Assembly (NCBI RefSeq): GCF_002205165.1
Contig: NZ_NIVS01000014.1
Span: 33,606 to 97,605 of the forward strand
Direction of reading: 5' to 3'
Origin: Stenotrophomonas maltophilia
GTDB lineage: Bacteria > Pseudomonadota > Gammaproteobacteria > Xanthomonadales > Xanthomonadaceae
Length of the DNA stretch: 64,000 nucleotides
Shown here: positions 29,985 through 37,674 of the stretch, piece after piece
How positions within the stretch are numbered: position 1 is the stretch's first letter
Layout of the letters: each line of letters starts with the position of its first letter
Position numbers and translations under genes: made by a program
The notes under the pieces: generated by a model
Told to the model about the DNA's origin: nothing
The model's database searches: none
Seen by the model: the letters and a program-made list of their open reading frames with translations, nothing else

Positions 29985-31481
29985 ATGAGCTTCATCGAAC
30001 GTCTTGCCCCGCTCCGCGCCCAGCCCGGCACCCGCCTCACTAACGGCCTGGATGACGCCACCCTCGAACGCCTGGCCGCCGGCCACCCTGCCCTGGTCGC
30101 CGCCATCGACGCCGCCGCCGCTGAATTCGAGCGCGTGCGCGCCGGTCTGGGCGATCTGCTGGCCCTGGACGAACGCGCCCAGATCGAGGCGATGCAGGAC
30201 GGGTTCGTCAATTTCTATGCCGATGATGCGGTCACCCCGTACGTCGCCCTCGCCGCCCGCGGCGCGTGGGTGGTCACCTTGAAGGGGGCGGTGCTGTACG
30301 ACGCCGGCGGCTACGGCATGCTGGGTTTTGGCCACACCCCCGAGGCAGTGATGGAGGCCATGGCCGCCCCGCAGGTCATGGCCAACGTGATGACGCCCAG
30401 CCTGTCCCAGCAGCGCTTCATCCAGGCCCTGCGCAAGGAAATCGGCCATCGCCGGGGCGGTTGCCCGTACAGCCACTTCATGTGCCTGAATTCCGGTTCG
30501 GAAGCGGTCGGTCTGGCCGCCCGCATCGCCGACGTCAACGCCAAGCTGCAGACCGATCCGGGCGCCCGCCATGCCGGTGCGAAGATCAAGCGCGTGGTGG
30601 TCAAGGGCAGCTTCCACGGCCGTACCGACCGCCCCGGCCTGTACTCCGATTCCAGCCGCAAGACCTATATGCAGCACCTGGCCAGCTACCGCGGCGAGGA
30701 CACGGTCATCGCGATCGCGCCCTATGACGAAGACGCGCTCAAGCGCGTGTTCGCCGAGGCCGAGCAGAACCACTGGTTCATCGAGGCCGTGTTCCTGGAG
30801 CCGGTGATGGGCGAAGGCGACCCGGGCCGCTCGGTGCCGCCGTCGTTCTACGCGCTGGCCCGCGAACTGACCCGCCAGCACGGCAGCCTGCTGCTGCTGG
30901 ATTCGATCCAGGCCGGCCTGCGGGCGCACGGCGTGCTCTCGATCGTGGATTACCCGGGCTTCGAAGGCCTGGACGTGCCGGACATGGAGACCTACTCCAA
31001 GGCACTGAACGCAGCCCAGTTCCCGCTCTCGGTGCTGGCCGTGACCGAACATGCCGCGCAGCTGTACCGCAAGGGCATCTACGGCAACACCATGACCTCC
31101 AACCCGCGGGCGTTGGATGTGGCCTGCGCCACGCTGTCGCTGCTCACTCCCCAGGTGCGCGAGAACATCCGCGTGCGCGGCGAGGAAGCCGTGCGCAAGC
31201 TGGAACAGCTCAAGACCGAGCTGGGCGGGCTGATCACCAAGGTCCAGGGCACCGGCCTGCTGTTCTCCTGCGAGTTGGCCCCGCAGTTCAAGTGCTACGG
31301 CACCGGCTCCACCGAGGAATGGCTGCGCAACCATGGCATCAATGTGATCCATGGCGGCGAGAACTCGCTGCGGTTCACCCCGCACTTCGGCATGGACGGC
31401 GAGGAGCTGGACCTGCTGGTCGGCCTGGTCGGCCGCGCATTGAAGGAAGGTCCGCGCCGGGAGCAGTCGCAGGCGGCCTGA
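29985..31481 (+). CDS. Class III PLP-dependent aminotransferase
   Basis: Cytosolic PLP enzyme of 498 aa. ATG 29985 has an AGGAG site 7 bp upstream. The fold-type I pattern is clear: glycine-rich phosphate loop (NSGSEAVGLAARIA, about residues 167-180), LLLLDSIQAGLRAHG with the Asp that contacts the pyridine nitrogen (about 305), and YSKALNAAQFPLSVLA with the probable Schiff-base Lys (about 338). The C-terminus has TGLLFSCEL and the substrate-binding Arg region. Substrate unknown; acetylornithine, 4-aminobutyrate and lysine 6-aminotransferases belong to this class. A terminator-like leader precedes it. Confidence 0.88.
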   Translation: MSFIERLAPLRAQPGTRLTNGLDDATLERLAAGHPALVAAIDAAAAEFERVRAGLGDLLALDERAQIEAMQDGFVNFYADDAVTPYVALAARGAWVVTLKGAVLYDAGGYGMLGFGHTPEAVMEAMAAPQVMANVMTPSLSQQRFIQALRKEIGHRRGGCPYSHFMCLNSGSEAVGLAARIADVNAKLQTDPGARHAGAKIKRVVVKGSFHGRTDRPGLYSDSSRKTYMQHLASYRGEDTVIAIAPYDEDALKRVFAEAEQNHWFIEAVFLEPVMGEGDPGRSVPPSFYALARELTRQHGSLLLLDSIQAGLRAHGVLSIVDYPGFEGLDVPDMETYSKALNAAQFPLSVLAVTEHAAQLYRKGIYGNTMTSNPRALDVACATLSLLTPQVRENIRVRGEEAVRKLEQLKTELGGLITKVQGTGLLFSCELAPQFKCYGTGSTEEWLRNHGINVIHGGENSLRFTPHFGMDGEELDLLVGLVGRALKEGPRREQSQAA

Positions 31482-31545
31482 GGCCGGCGCCCGTGCGGGT
31501 GTGAGCCCGCACGGAGGGTGGCCGACCGTCGGCACGAACGACGGC

Positions 31546-31568
31546 AGCTGACCAACGGTCAGCTCTAC
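31546..31568. repeat. SMAG-like palindromic repeat (reverse orientation)
   Basis: AGCTGACC-AAC-GGTCAGCT followed by CTAC, so the GTAG head is on the minus strand. First of a cluster of three. Confidence 0.75.
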
Positions 31569-31589
31569 CCACCGGGCACGCCACCCCCG

Positions 31590-31612
31590 GTAGAGCCGAC
31601 CGTTGGTCGGCT
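31590..31612. repeat. SMAG-like palindromic repeat
   Basis: GTAG-headed palindrome with AGCCGACC/GGTCGGCT stem and GTT loop, plus orientation. Confidence 0.85.
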
Positions 31613-31623
31613 GCCATGACGTG

Positions 31624-31646
31624 GTAGAGCCGACCGTTGGTCGGCT
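31624..31646. repeat. SMAG-like palindromic repeat
   Basis: Identical in sequence and orientation to the copy 11 bp upstream; a head-to-tail pair of the kind also seen at 13408/13449. Confidence 0.85.
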
Positions 31647-31663
31647 GCCATCCCGGCGCCCGA

Positions 31664-31693
31664 TTGGCCTCCACGCCCGTAACGCGCGATAAT
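31664..31693 (+). promoter_or_regulatory. Sigma-70-like promoter upstream of the LOG-family gene
   Basis: TTGGCC and GATAAT separated by 18 bp. Transcription would begin near 31700, about 100 nt before the coding start. Confidence 0.45.
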
Positions 31694-31718
31694 CACCTCC
31701 CGCACCTGCGGAACGACA

Positions 31719-31761
31719 CCCCGTCACGAGACCAGCGCACCGGTCATCGGCGGGGCTTTTT
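31719..31761 (+). terminator. Terminator-like hairpin in the LOG-gene leader
   Basis: CCCCG (31719-31723) pairs with CGGGG (31751-31755), with an inner GACC/GGTC helix (31730-31733 / 31742-31745), followed by a run of five T (31757-31761). A small CCGC-ACCT-GCGG hairpin (31700-31711) precedes it. With the promoter at 31664 this would give an RNA of about 60 nt: either a small RNA or an attenuated leader. Confidence 0.5.
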
Positions 31762-31800
31762 CGTTTCCGCCGCGTCAGTTTCTGAACACAGGAAGATCCA

Positions 31801-32394
31801 ATGAAGTCGATTTGCGTTTACTGTGGTTCCAACCCCGGCAGCAAGCCGGTCTACACCGAGCGCGCCATCGCGCTGGGTGACCGCATCGCCCGGGATGGCC
31901 TGCGCCTGGTCTATGGCGGCGGCAACGTCGGCCTGATGGGCACCGTGGCCAACGCCGTGCTCGAAGGCGGCGGTGAAGTCACCGGCGTGATCCCGCAGCA
32001 GCTCGCCGATTGGGAAGTGGCCCACCGCGGCCTGACCGAGCTGGAAATCGTCGGTTCGATGCACGAGCGCAAGTCGCGCATGTTCGACCTCTCCGATGCC
32101 TTCGTCGCCCTGCCCGGCGGTTTCGGCACCATGGAAGAAATCTTCGAGATGCTGACCTGGCGCCAGCTGGGCATCGGCAACAAGCCCTGCGCGTTCCTGG
32201 ATGTGGACGGCTTCTACGCCCCGCTGATCGGCATGATCGATCGCATGGTGGAAGAACGCTTCCTGCACCCGGCCCAGCGCGCGGACCTGTGGTACGGCTC
32301 GGACATCGACGAGATGCTCACCTGGATGCGCGCCTACGAACCGGCGCAGGCCTCCAAGTGGATCGACGAAAAGCGGGCCAACGCGCTGCGTTGA
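31801..32394 (+). CDS. LOG family protein (TIGR00730; cytokinin riboside 5'-monophosphate phosphoribohydrolase type)
   Basis: A 197-aa Rossmann-like protein with the family motif PGGFGTMEEIFE (about residues 105-116) and an N-terminal ICVYCGSNPGSKP. LOG enzymes hydrolyse nucleoside 5'-monophosphates, releasing free base (cytokinin activation in plants). In bacteria the physiological substrate is often undefined. A structured leader with a terminator-like hairpin precedes the ATG. Confidence 0.92.
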   Translation: MKSICVYCGSNPGSKPVYTERAIALGDRIARDGLRLVYGGGNVGLMGTVANAVLEGGGEVTGVIPQQLADWEVAHRGLTELEIVGSMHERKSRMFDLSDAFVALPGGFGTMEEIFEMLTWRQLGIGNKPCAFLDVDGFYAPLIGMIDRMVEERFLHPAQRADLWYGSDIDEMLTWMRAYEPAQASKWIDEKRANALR

Positions 32395-32415
32395 TCCCTG
32401 CACTGCCGCGACGGC

Positions 32416-35298
32416 TCAGGCCGTCGCGGTGGTGGCCATCGGGGCCGGCCGGCCGAGCAGATAGCCCTGGCCGTAGTCGCAGCCGAGCTGCAGCAGCGTG
32501 TCGTGCTGGGCCTGGGTTTCGATGCCCTCGCCCACCGTTTCGATACCCAGCGTTCGCGCCAATGACAACACGCCCTGCACCAGCGCGTGCGTGCTCTGCA
32601 TGTCCTGCCCGTGCAGGCCGGCGATGAAGGATTGATCGATCTTCAGCGTCGAGATCGGGAACCGGTGCAGGTAGGACAGCGCCGAGAAGCCGGTGCCGAA
32701 ATCATCCAGCTGCACCAGCACGCCGCGCTCGCGCAGCGTCTGCAGGATCCGCAGCGTGCGCGGGCCGTCATCGAGCAGCGCCACCTCGGTGATCTCCAGC
32801 CGCAACCGGTGCGGGTCGGCGCCGGCCGCTTCAATCAGGCCGAACAGGCGCGTACTGAAATCGGCCGAGCGGAAGTGCCGCGGCGATACGTTGACGGAAA
32901 GATAGCCACGGCCGCCGCGCGCGAGCTGGGTGATCACCTGTTCGTACAGCAGCCAGTCCACCTGCTCGATCAGGCCGCTCTCTTCGCCCAGGTCCAGGAA
33001 CGCGCTCGGCAGCAGCAACCCGCGGCGCTCGTGCTGCCAGCGCAGCAGCGCCTCATGGCCAACCAGCTCGCCGTCGCTGAGCCGCACGATCGGCTGATAG
33101 AACGGCATGAAATCGCGGTTGATGATGGCCCGGCGCAGGTCCGCTTCCAGGTCCAGGCTGCGCAGGGCCTGCTCGCGCATCGCCTCGTCGAACACCGCAC
33201 AGCGATCATTGCCCTGCGCCTTGGCGCGGTACATCGCCGCATCCGCGTCGCGCACCAGCTCTTCGCCGTTGCGGTAGCGCGGGTTCCACATGGCGATCCC
33301 GAGGCTGCCCGAGGGGAACAGCTCGCGTCCTTTCACCCACATCGATTCTTCCAGCGCCACCAGCATGCGCTGCGAAAACTCCAACGCCGAGGCCAGGCCA
33401 TCACCGCATTGGAGCAGGATCGCGAACTCATCCCCGCCCAGCCGCGCAACCACATCCTGCGCCGAGATCATCGAGACGATGCGCTTGGCCACCTCGACCA
33501 GCATCTGGTCGCCGGCGGCGTGCCCGATACTGTCGTTGACCAGCTTGAACCGGTCCAGATCCAGGAACAGCACGGCAAAGCCCTGGCCTTCGTTCGCGCG
33601 CGCGCGCACGATCGCGTCTTCCAGCCGATCCAGCAGATGCAGGCGGTTGGGCAGTCCGGTCAGCGCATCGTGCATGGCCTGATGGGTGAGCCGCTGTTCG
33701 GCACGCAGGCGCTCGCCGATCTGGCCGAGCAGTCTGTCGTTGACGTCGGCCAGCTCGCGGGTGCGCTCGTCCACGCGTTTTTCCAGATCGGCGTGGGCAT
33801 TGCGCAGCCGCTCCTGGTCGCGCTGGCGCGCCAGCCCGTTGCCGATGTTCTGCGCTACGAACGTCAGCAACCGCTGGTCGTGCACGGTGAACACCACCTC
33901 CGGCGAATAGCTCTGCACCACGATCACGCCGACCACGTCGTCGTCGCTCAACAACGGCACCCCCAGCCAGCAGTTCGACCGCGCGCCGAACTCGCGCACC
34001 ACGCCACTGTCACGCAGCGCATCGATCCGCTCGCGGGTGGCCAGCAGCGGTTGCCGGTTGCGCACGATGAACTCGGTCAGGCCCTCACTGAAGGGGCGCG
34101 GTGCGCGCGACGGGTTGTACTCGTCCACCGAGTACACGAACTCCAGTCCGTCGCCTTTTTCGTTGACCAGGGCGATATAGAAATTACGCGCATCCAGCAA
34201 CGTCCCGACGACGCCGTGCACCTGGCCGTAGTACTGCGACAGCGATTCAGCGCTCATCGCCAGTTCGGCGATGTTGAACAGCGCCAGCTGCAGCTTTTCG
34301 GCACGGCGGCGCTCGACGACTTCTTCCTGGAGGTTGCGGTTGGCGCGCTGCAGCTCGACCGTGCGGCGCTCGACCTGGCGTTCCAGGTGCACCTGCGCCT
34401 GGCGCCGGTCCATCGCGGTCAGGATGTGCTGGGCGACGTAGCCCAGCAGGGTGCGGTCGGCCTCGCCATAACGCGCCCGGTGCTCGTAGCTCTGCACCAC
34501 GATGGCACCACAGACCCGCCCATCGCGCAGCATTGGCACGCCCAGCCAATCCAGGCTTTCCGGCCCACGCTCGGGGTCGTGTTCGTCATCAAGGATGGCC
34601 AACAGCTCCCGCGAAGGCCCACTCAACGGCTCGCCATGCCGCAGCAGCGCGAAGGTGAGGCTGCGCGGCATTTCGTGTTCTTCGTAGCTGCGATCCGGAT
34701 CGGCCACGAAATCATCTTTCTGGTCGGCGAAATACAGGAAGCGGACCCGATGGCGGATGTCGTCGTACTCGACGATGAAACAGTTCTGCGCGTACATCAG
34801 CGAATTGAGCACGCGATGGAAGTGGCGCAGCATCTCGGCCATTTCCAGGTCTGCACCGGCCAGATCGGCGATCTCATACAGCGCCTGCTGCAGGCGTTTG
34901 GAGTCTTCCAGCGAGGCGATCTCGCGGCGCTGCCGGGCCAGCAATACCGTGCTCTGGAACAGGCATCGCGCGGTGGTCCACCAGCTGTCCGGTGGCGGTG
35001 CGCCGGTTGCCAACGATACGTCCAGGGTCAGTTCGGCGCCGCCATGGGTCCAGCGCTGCTGCAGCGCCAGGCCAGCCGAAGCCGCCTGCCGCCGCGCCGG
35101 GGCGGGGTCCGTCGGCATCGCACTGCGGTCGGGATGGTCCAGGGTGCCCTCGCCCAGCACCGGGTCCGACCAGCCCAGCGCGATGGTCGCCCCCGCCGGC
35201 AACAGGGCGCACAACGCCGTGGCGACCGCGGCAGGGATCACCGCCTCACCGTCCCGTTGCACTGAAGAGGTCACCATCTGGCTGGACACGTTGCTCAT
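32416..35298 (-). CDS. GAF-GAF-GGDEF-EAL cyclic-di-GMP enzyme
   Basis: A 960-aa cytosolic signalling protein. Order: unassigned N-terminal region (1-120), two GAF-type domains (about 140-295 and 345-490) joined by coiled-coil helices, GGDEF (about 530-690) with intact ARLGGDEFAILL, and EAL (about 700-950) with GHEALLRW and the DDFGTGFSAL loop. Both catalytic motifs look intact, so it could make and break c-di-GMP. The GAF pair presumably senses a small ligand. ATG 35298 chosen; upstream in-frame sequence lacks a ribosome site. Contrast with the degenerate FimX at 20.4 kb. Confidence 0.93.
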   Translation of the reverse strand: MSNVSSQMVTSSVQRDGEAVIPAAVATALCALLPAGATIALGWSDPVLGEGTLDHPDRSAMPTDPAPARRQAASAGLALQQRWTHGGAELTLDVSLATGAPPPDSWWTTARCLFQSTVLLARQRREIASLEDSKRLQQALYEIADLAGADLEMAEMLRHFHRVLNSLMYAQNCFIVEYDDIRHRVRFLYFADQKDDFVADPDRSYEEHEMPRSLTFALLRHGEPLSGPSRELLAILDDEHDPERGPESLDWLGVPMLRDGRVCGAIVVQSYEHRARYGEADRTLLGYVAQHILTAMDRRQAQVHLERQVERRTVELQRANRNLQEEVVERRRAEKLQLALFNIAELAMSAESLSQYYGQVHGVVGTLLDARNFYIALVNEKGDGLEFVYSVDEYNPSRAPRPFSEGLTEFIVRNRQPLLATRERIDALRDSGVVREFGARSNCWLGVPLLSDDDVVGVIVVQSYSPEVVFTVHDQRLLTFVAQNIGNGLARQRDQERLRNAHADLEKRVDERTRELADVNDRLLGQIGERLRAEQRLTHQAMHDALTGLPNRLHLLDRLEDAIVRARANEGQGFAVLFLDLDRFKLVNDSIGHAAGDQMLVEVAKRIVSMISAQDVVARLGGDEFAILLQCGDGLASALEFSQRMLVALEESMWVKGRELFPSGSLGIAMWNPRYRNGEELVRDADAAMYRAKAQGNDRCAVFDEAMREQALRSLDLEADLRRAIINRDFMPFYQPIVRLSDGELVGHEALLRWQHERRGLLLPSAFLDLGEESGLIEQVDWLLYEQVITQLARGGRGYLSVNVSPRHFRSADFSTRLFGLIEAAGADPHRLRLEITEVALLDDGPRTLRILQTLRERGVLVQLDDFGTGFSALSYLHRFPISTLKIDQSFIAGLHGQDMQSTHALVQGVLSLARTLGIETVGEGIETQAQHDTLLQLGCDYGQGYLLGRPAPMATTATA

Positions 35299-35363
35299 CT
35301 CTCGGGTGCCGGCTGCCCGGCACCTCCCCTGTCCTGCGAGCATAACGCGCGGACCGGGGGGCA

Positions 35364-36056
35364 ATGGAAGAGCCTCAACCCCGTCCGGCGCTGCCGGGCG
35401 TTGTTACTGCTGTCCCCCAGGTCATCGCCATGCCATCCCGTTCCGCCGCCCAGCTCGCCATCGACTATGCGAACACCCCTGCAGCGCTTACTCTGTGCGG
35501 CGTGGACGCCCTTGCCCTGCCGACCGATGAAGCGCTGATGCTGGCCTGGGCCGGCGGCGACCTGCGTGCGTTCGAGGCGCTGTATGGCCGTCATCGCAGC
35601 CGTCTGTACAGCTTCCTGCTGCGCCAGCTGCGCGATGGGGCGCTGGCCGATGAGATGTTCCAGGATGTCTGGCAGCGCGTGATCGCCGCGCGCGCCAGCT
35701 GGCAGCCGGACGCCGCCTTCACCACCTGGCTGTTCCGGATCGCCCACAACCGGCTCAACGACCACTGGCGCGCGGCCAGGCACCGGCCTGCGGCTCCGGT
35801 CGACGCCGATGAGCGGGTCGCGGCGATCGCCGATGCGCGCACGCCGGAAACCCAACTGTCCGAATTCGAACAGCGCCGCCAGCTGCAGCTGGCGATGGAG
35901 CAGCTGCCGCCCGAGCAGCGCGAAGTCCTGCAATTGCGCCTGGAACAGGAACTGAGCCTGGAAGAGATTGCCGAGATCACTGGTGTCGGCCGTGAGACAG
36001 TCAAATCGCGGCTGCGCTATGCCATGGACAAACTGCGTGCGGGGTTGACCGGATGA
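35364..36056 (+). CDS. ECF-family RNA polymerase sigma factor
   Basis: A 230-aa sigma-70 family ECF factor. Region 2 spans about residues 70-140 (FEALYGRHRSRLYSFLL ... DEMFQDVWQRVI), and region 4 spans about 170-225 (LPPEQREVLQLRLEQELS with the HTH EEIAEITGVGRETVKSRL). The start is uncertain: ATG 35430 (MPSRSAAQL) would shorten the poorly conserved N-terminus by 22 residues. The last 4 bp overlap the next gene (ATGA), whose product is probably its membrane anti-sigma partner. Confidence 0.92.
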   Translation: MEEPQPRPALPGVVTAVPQVIAMPSRSAAQLAIDYANTPAALTLCGVDALALPTDEALMLAWAGGDLRAFEALYGRHRSRLYSFLLRQLRDGALADEMFQDVWQRVIAARASWQPDAAFTTWLFRIAHNRLNDHWRAARHRPAAPVDADERVAAIADARTPETQLSEFEQRRQLQLAMEQLPPEQREVLQLRLEQELSLEEIAEITGVGRETVKSRLRYAMDKLRAGLTG

Positions 36057-37021
36057 ACCGCCCGGATCCATTGACCCCTGAAGAACGCGAACTGGCCCGG
36101 CTGCTGGGTCGCCCCAGCACCACCGGCCCTGCACCGGCGATCGACGAGGCGGTGCTCGCCGCGGCACGCACCGCCGTGGAGGCTCCCTCGGCGGATGCTG
36201 CCAGCTGGAAGCTCCCGCCCGATGCGCCGGCACGCCCGCGCCGCCCGCGCTCGCGCCTGCCGGCGGTGTTCGGGCTGGCTGCCTCGGTGATCTTCGCCGT
36301 CGGCATCGCGTGGCAGCTCAAGCCCGACGACCCACCTGCGCCGCCGCTGGCCGAACCCGTTGCCGCCCCGGCCTCGGCCGCCGCCGTGACCGAGGCTGCA
36401 CCGGCGATGGAGGCCGCGCCGCCACCGCCCCCCGCTGCGGCACCGCCGGGGGTCGAGCCACAACGCGCGGCGAAGGCAACGACGCAATCCCCTCGACAAC
36501 AGGCCGCCGCCGCGCCGCCGGCGCCCGAGCGTGCGCGAGGTGTTTCCTCGCCGCGCCCCGAGGACATCCCCGCGCCAGCACCGCCCGCCCCTGCGCCAGT
36601 GCAGGCACCGGCGCCGATGATGTCTGCCCCCGCGCCCGAAGCCGCCTCGTCCTACGCCATGGAGGCCAGCCAACCGGCGCTGGACAGCGTCGTGGTGACC
36701 GGCTCGACCACCGACCGTTCGGCACCGCGCGCCGCGCTCAAAGGCGCAGCACCGGCCAAGCCTGCGCCCGGCGCGCCCGGCGTGATGCGTCGCGCCGCCG
36801 CGCCGATGGCGGCCCCCGCCTCGGCAGACGAGGCCGTTCGTGCCCTGCACCAGGCCGTCGCTGCCGATGCCGGGCTGCCGCGCAAGCAATGGCTCAAGCG
36901 CATCCGCGAACGCCGCGATGCCGGCGATGTGGATACCGCACGCGCCAGCCTGGAGCGTTACCTGCAGCAGTACCCGGAAGTGCGCATCCCGCGCGACCTT
37001 CGCCAGCTGCTCGAGAACTGA
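36053..37021 (+). CDS. Probable membrane anti-sigma factor, Pro/Ala-rich
   Basis: A 322-aa protein coupled to the sigma gene. The N-terminal cytoplasmic part (1-62) begins MNRPDPLTPEERELARLL and is followed by a basic stretch and a single TM (about residues 66-84, LPAVFGLAASVIFAVGIAW). After that comes a very Pro/Ala-rich periplasmic region (about 90-270). A compact C-terminal helical domain (about 275-322, LPRKQWLKRIRERRDAGDVDTARASLERYL) ends it. I do not recognise a named anti-sigma domain, so the role rests on topology and gene coupling. The segment LDSVVVTGSTT resembles a motif common near the N-terminus of TonB-dependent receptors. Confidence 0.7.
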   Translation: MNRPDPLTPEERELARLLGRPSTTGPAPAIDEAVLAAARTAVEAPSADAASWKLPPDAPARPRRPRSRLPAVFGLAASVIFAVGIAWQLKPDDPPAPPLAEPVAAPASAAAVTEAAPAMEAAPPPPPAAAPPGVEPQRAAKATTQSPRQQAAAAPPAPERARGVSSPRPEDIPAPAPPAPAPVQAPAPMMSAPAPEAASSYAMEASQPALDSVVVTGSTTDRSAPRAALKGAAPAKPAPGAPGVMRRAAAPMAAPASADEAVRALHQAVAADAGLPRKQWLKRIRERRDAGDVDTARASLERYLQQYPEVRIPRDLRQLLEN

Positions 37022-37056
37022 CGCGGCGCGTACGGTGATCCGGCATCCCCACTAGA

Positions 37057-37674
37057 ATGGTGGGAATGCCCGATACGCTCGCCACCCCCGTCAGCCATAG
37101 CCTGGAGATCAAGCACAGCCGCTTCATCGCCCATGCCGCGCCGATCCAGCATGCAGCCGCTGCGTTGGAGTTCCTGCAGCAGGTCGCCGTCGCCGATGCC
37201 ACCCACAATTGCTGGGCCTACCGCTACGGCAACGACTACCGCTCCAGCGATGATGGCGAGCCGTCCGGCACCGCCGGGCGCCCGATCCTGGCGGCGATCG
37301 ACGGCCAGGGCTTCGACCGGGTGATGGTGGTGGTGACGCGCTGGTACGGCGGCATCAAGCTGGGCGCCGGTGGCCTGGTCCGTGCCTACGGTGGCACCGC
37401 CGCCGAGTGCCTTCGCGTGGCACCGCGCCTGCCCCTGATCGCCATGGCCGAACTGGATGTCCACGCCGGCTTCGAGGATCTGGGCCCGCTGCATGCCGCA
37501 GTGGCCGCGCATCTGGCCGAAAAGGTGGACGAAGCGTTCACGGCCGATGGCGTGAACCTGCACCTGCGCTTGCCGGCAGATCAGGTCGAGCCGTTGAAAA
37601 ACCGCCTACGCGACGCCACTCGTGATCGTGTCCGTATTGAATCCCGCATCGAACCAGGCCCATCGAATGACTGA
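37057..37674 (+). CDS. YigZ/IMPACT family protein
   Basis: A 205-aa two-domain protein of the IMPACT (UPF0029) family: an N-terminal domain with EIKHSRFIAHAAP ... HNCWAYRYG...SSDDGEPSGTAGRPIL, and KLGAGGLVRAYGGTAAE, then a C-terminal ferredoxin-like half. Family members affect translation or nucleic-acid binding; the bacterial role is unclear. A second in-frame ATG at 37066 is an alternative start. Its last 8 bp overlap the downstream ABC transporter start. Confidence 0.93.
   Translation: MVGMPDTLATPVSHSLEIKHSRFIAHAAPIQHAAAALEFLQQVAVADATHNCWAYRYGNDYRSSDDGEPSGTAGRPILAAIDGQGFDRVMVVVTRWYGGIKLGAGGLVRAYGGTAAECLRVAPRLPLIAMAELDVHAGFEDLGPLHAAVAAHLAEKVDEAFTADGVNLHLRLPADQVEPLKNRLRDATRDRVRIESRIEPGPSND

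Larger units (their letters stand above)
31482..31800. other. Intergenic region with three GTAG repeats and a short leader
   Basis: A 319-bp gene-free stretch. The first half holds three SMAG-like palindromes behind the aminotransferase stop. The second half holds a sigma-70-like promoter (TTGGCC 31664-31669, 18-bp spacer, GATAAT 31688-31693) and a leader with two hairpins before the LOG-family ATG. No ORF of note. Confidence 0.7.

Noticed and set aside
31719..31761. Guanidine-type riboswitch in the LOG leader
   Set aside because: GTC-ACGA-GAC gives one ACGR-like loop, but the second hairpin lacks it and no guanidine-export gene follows.
32587..35265. 892-aa open frame on the plus strand
   Set aside because: Antisense shadow of the GAF-GGDEF-EAL gene.
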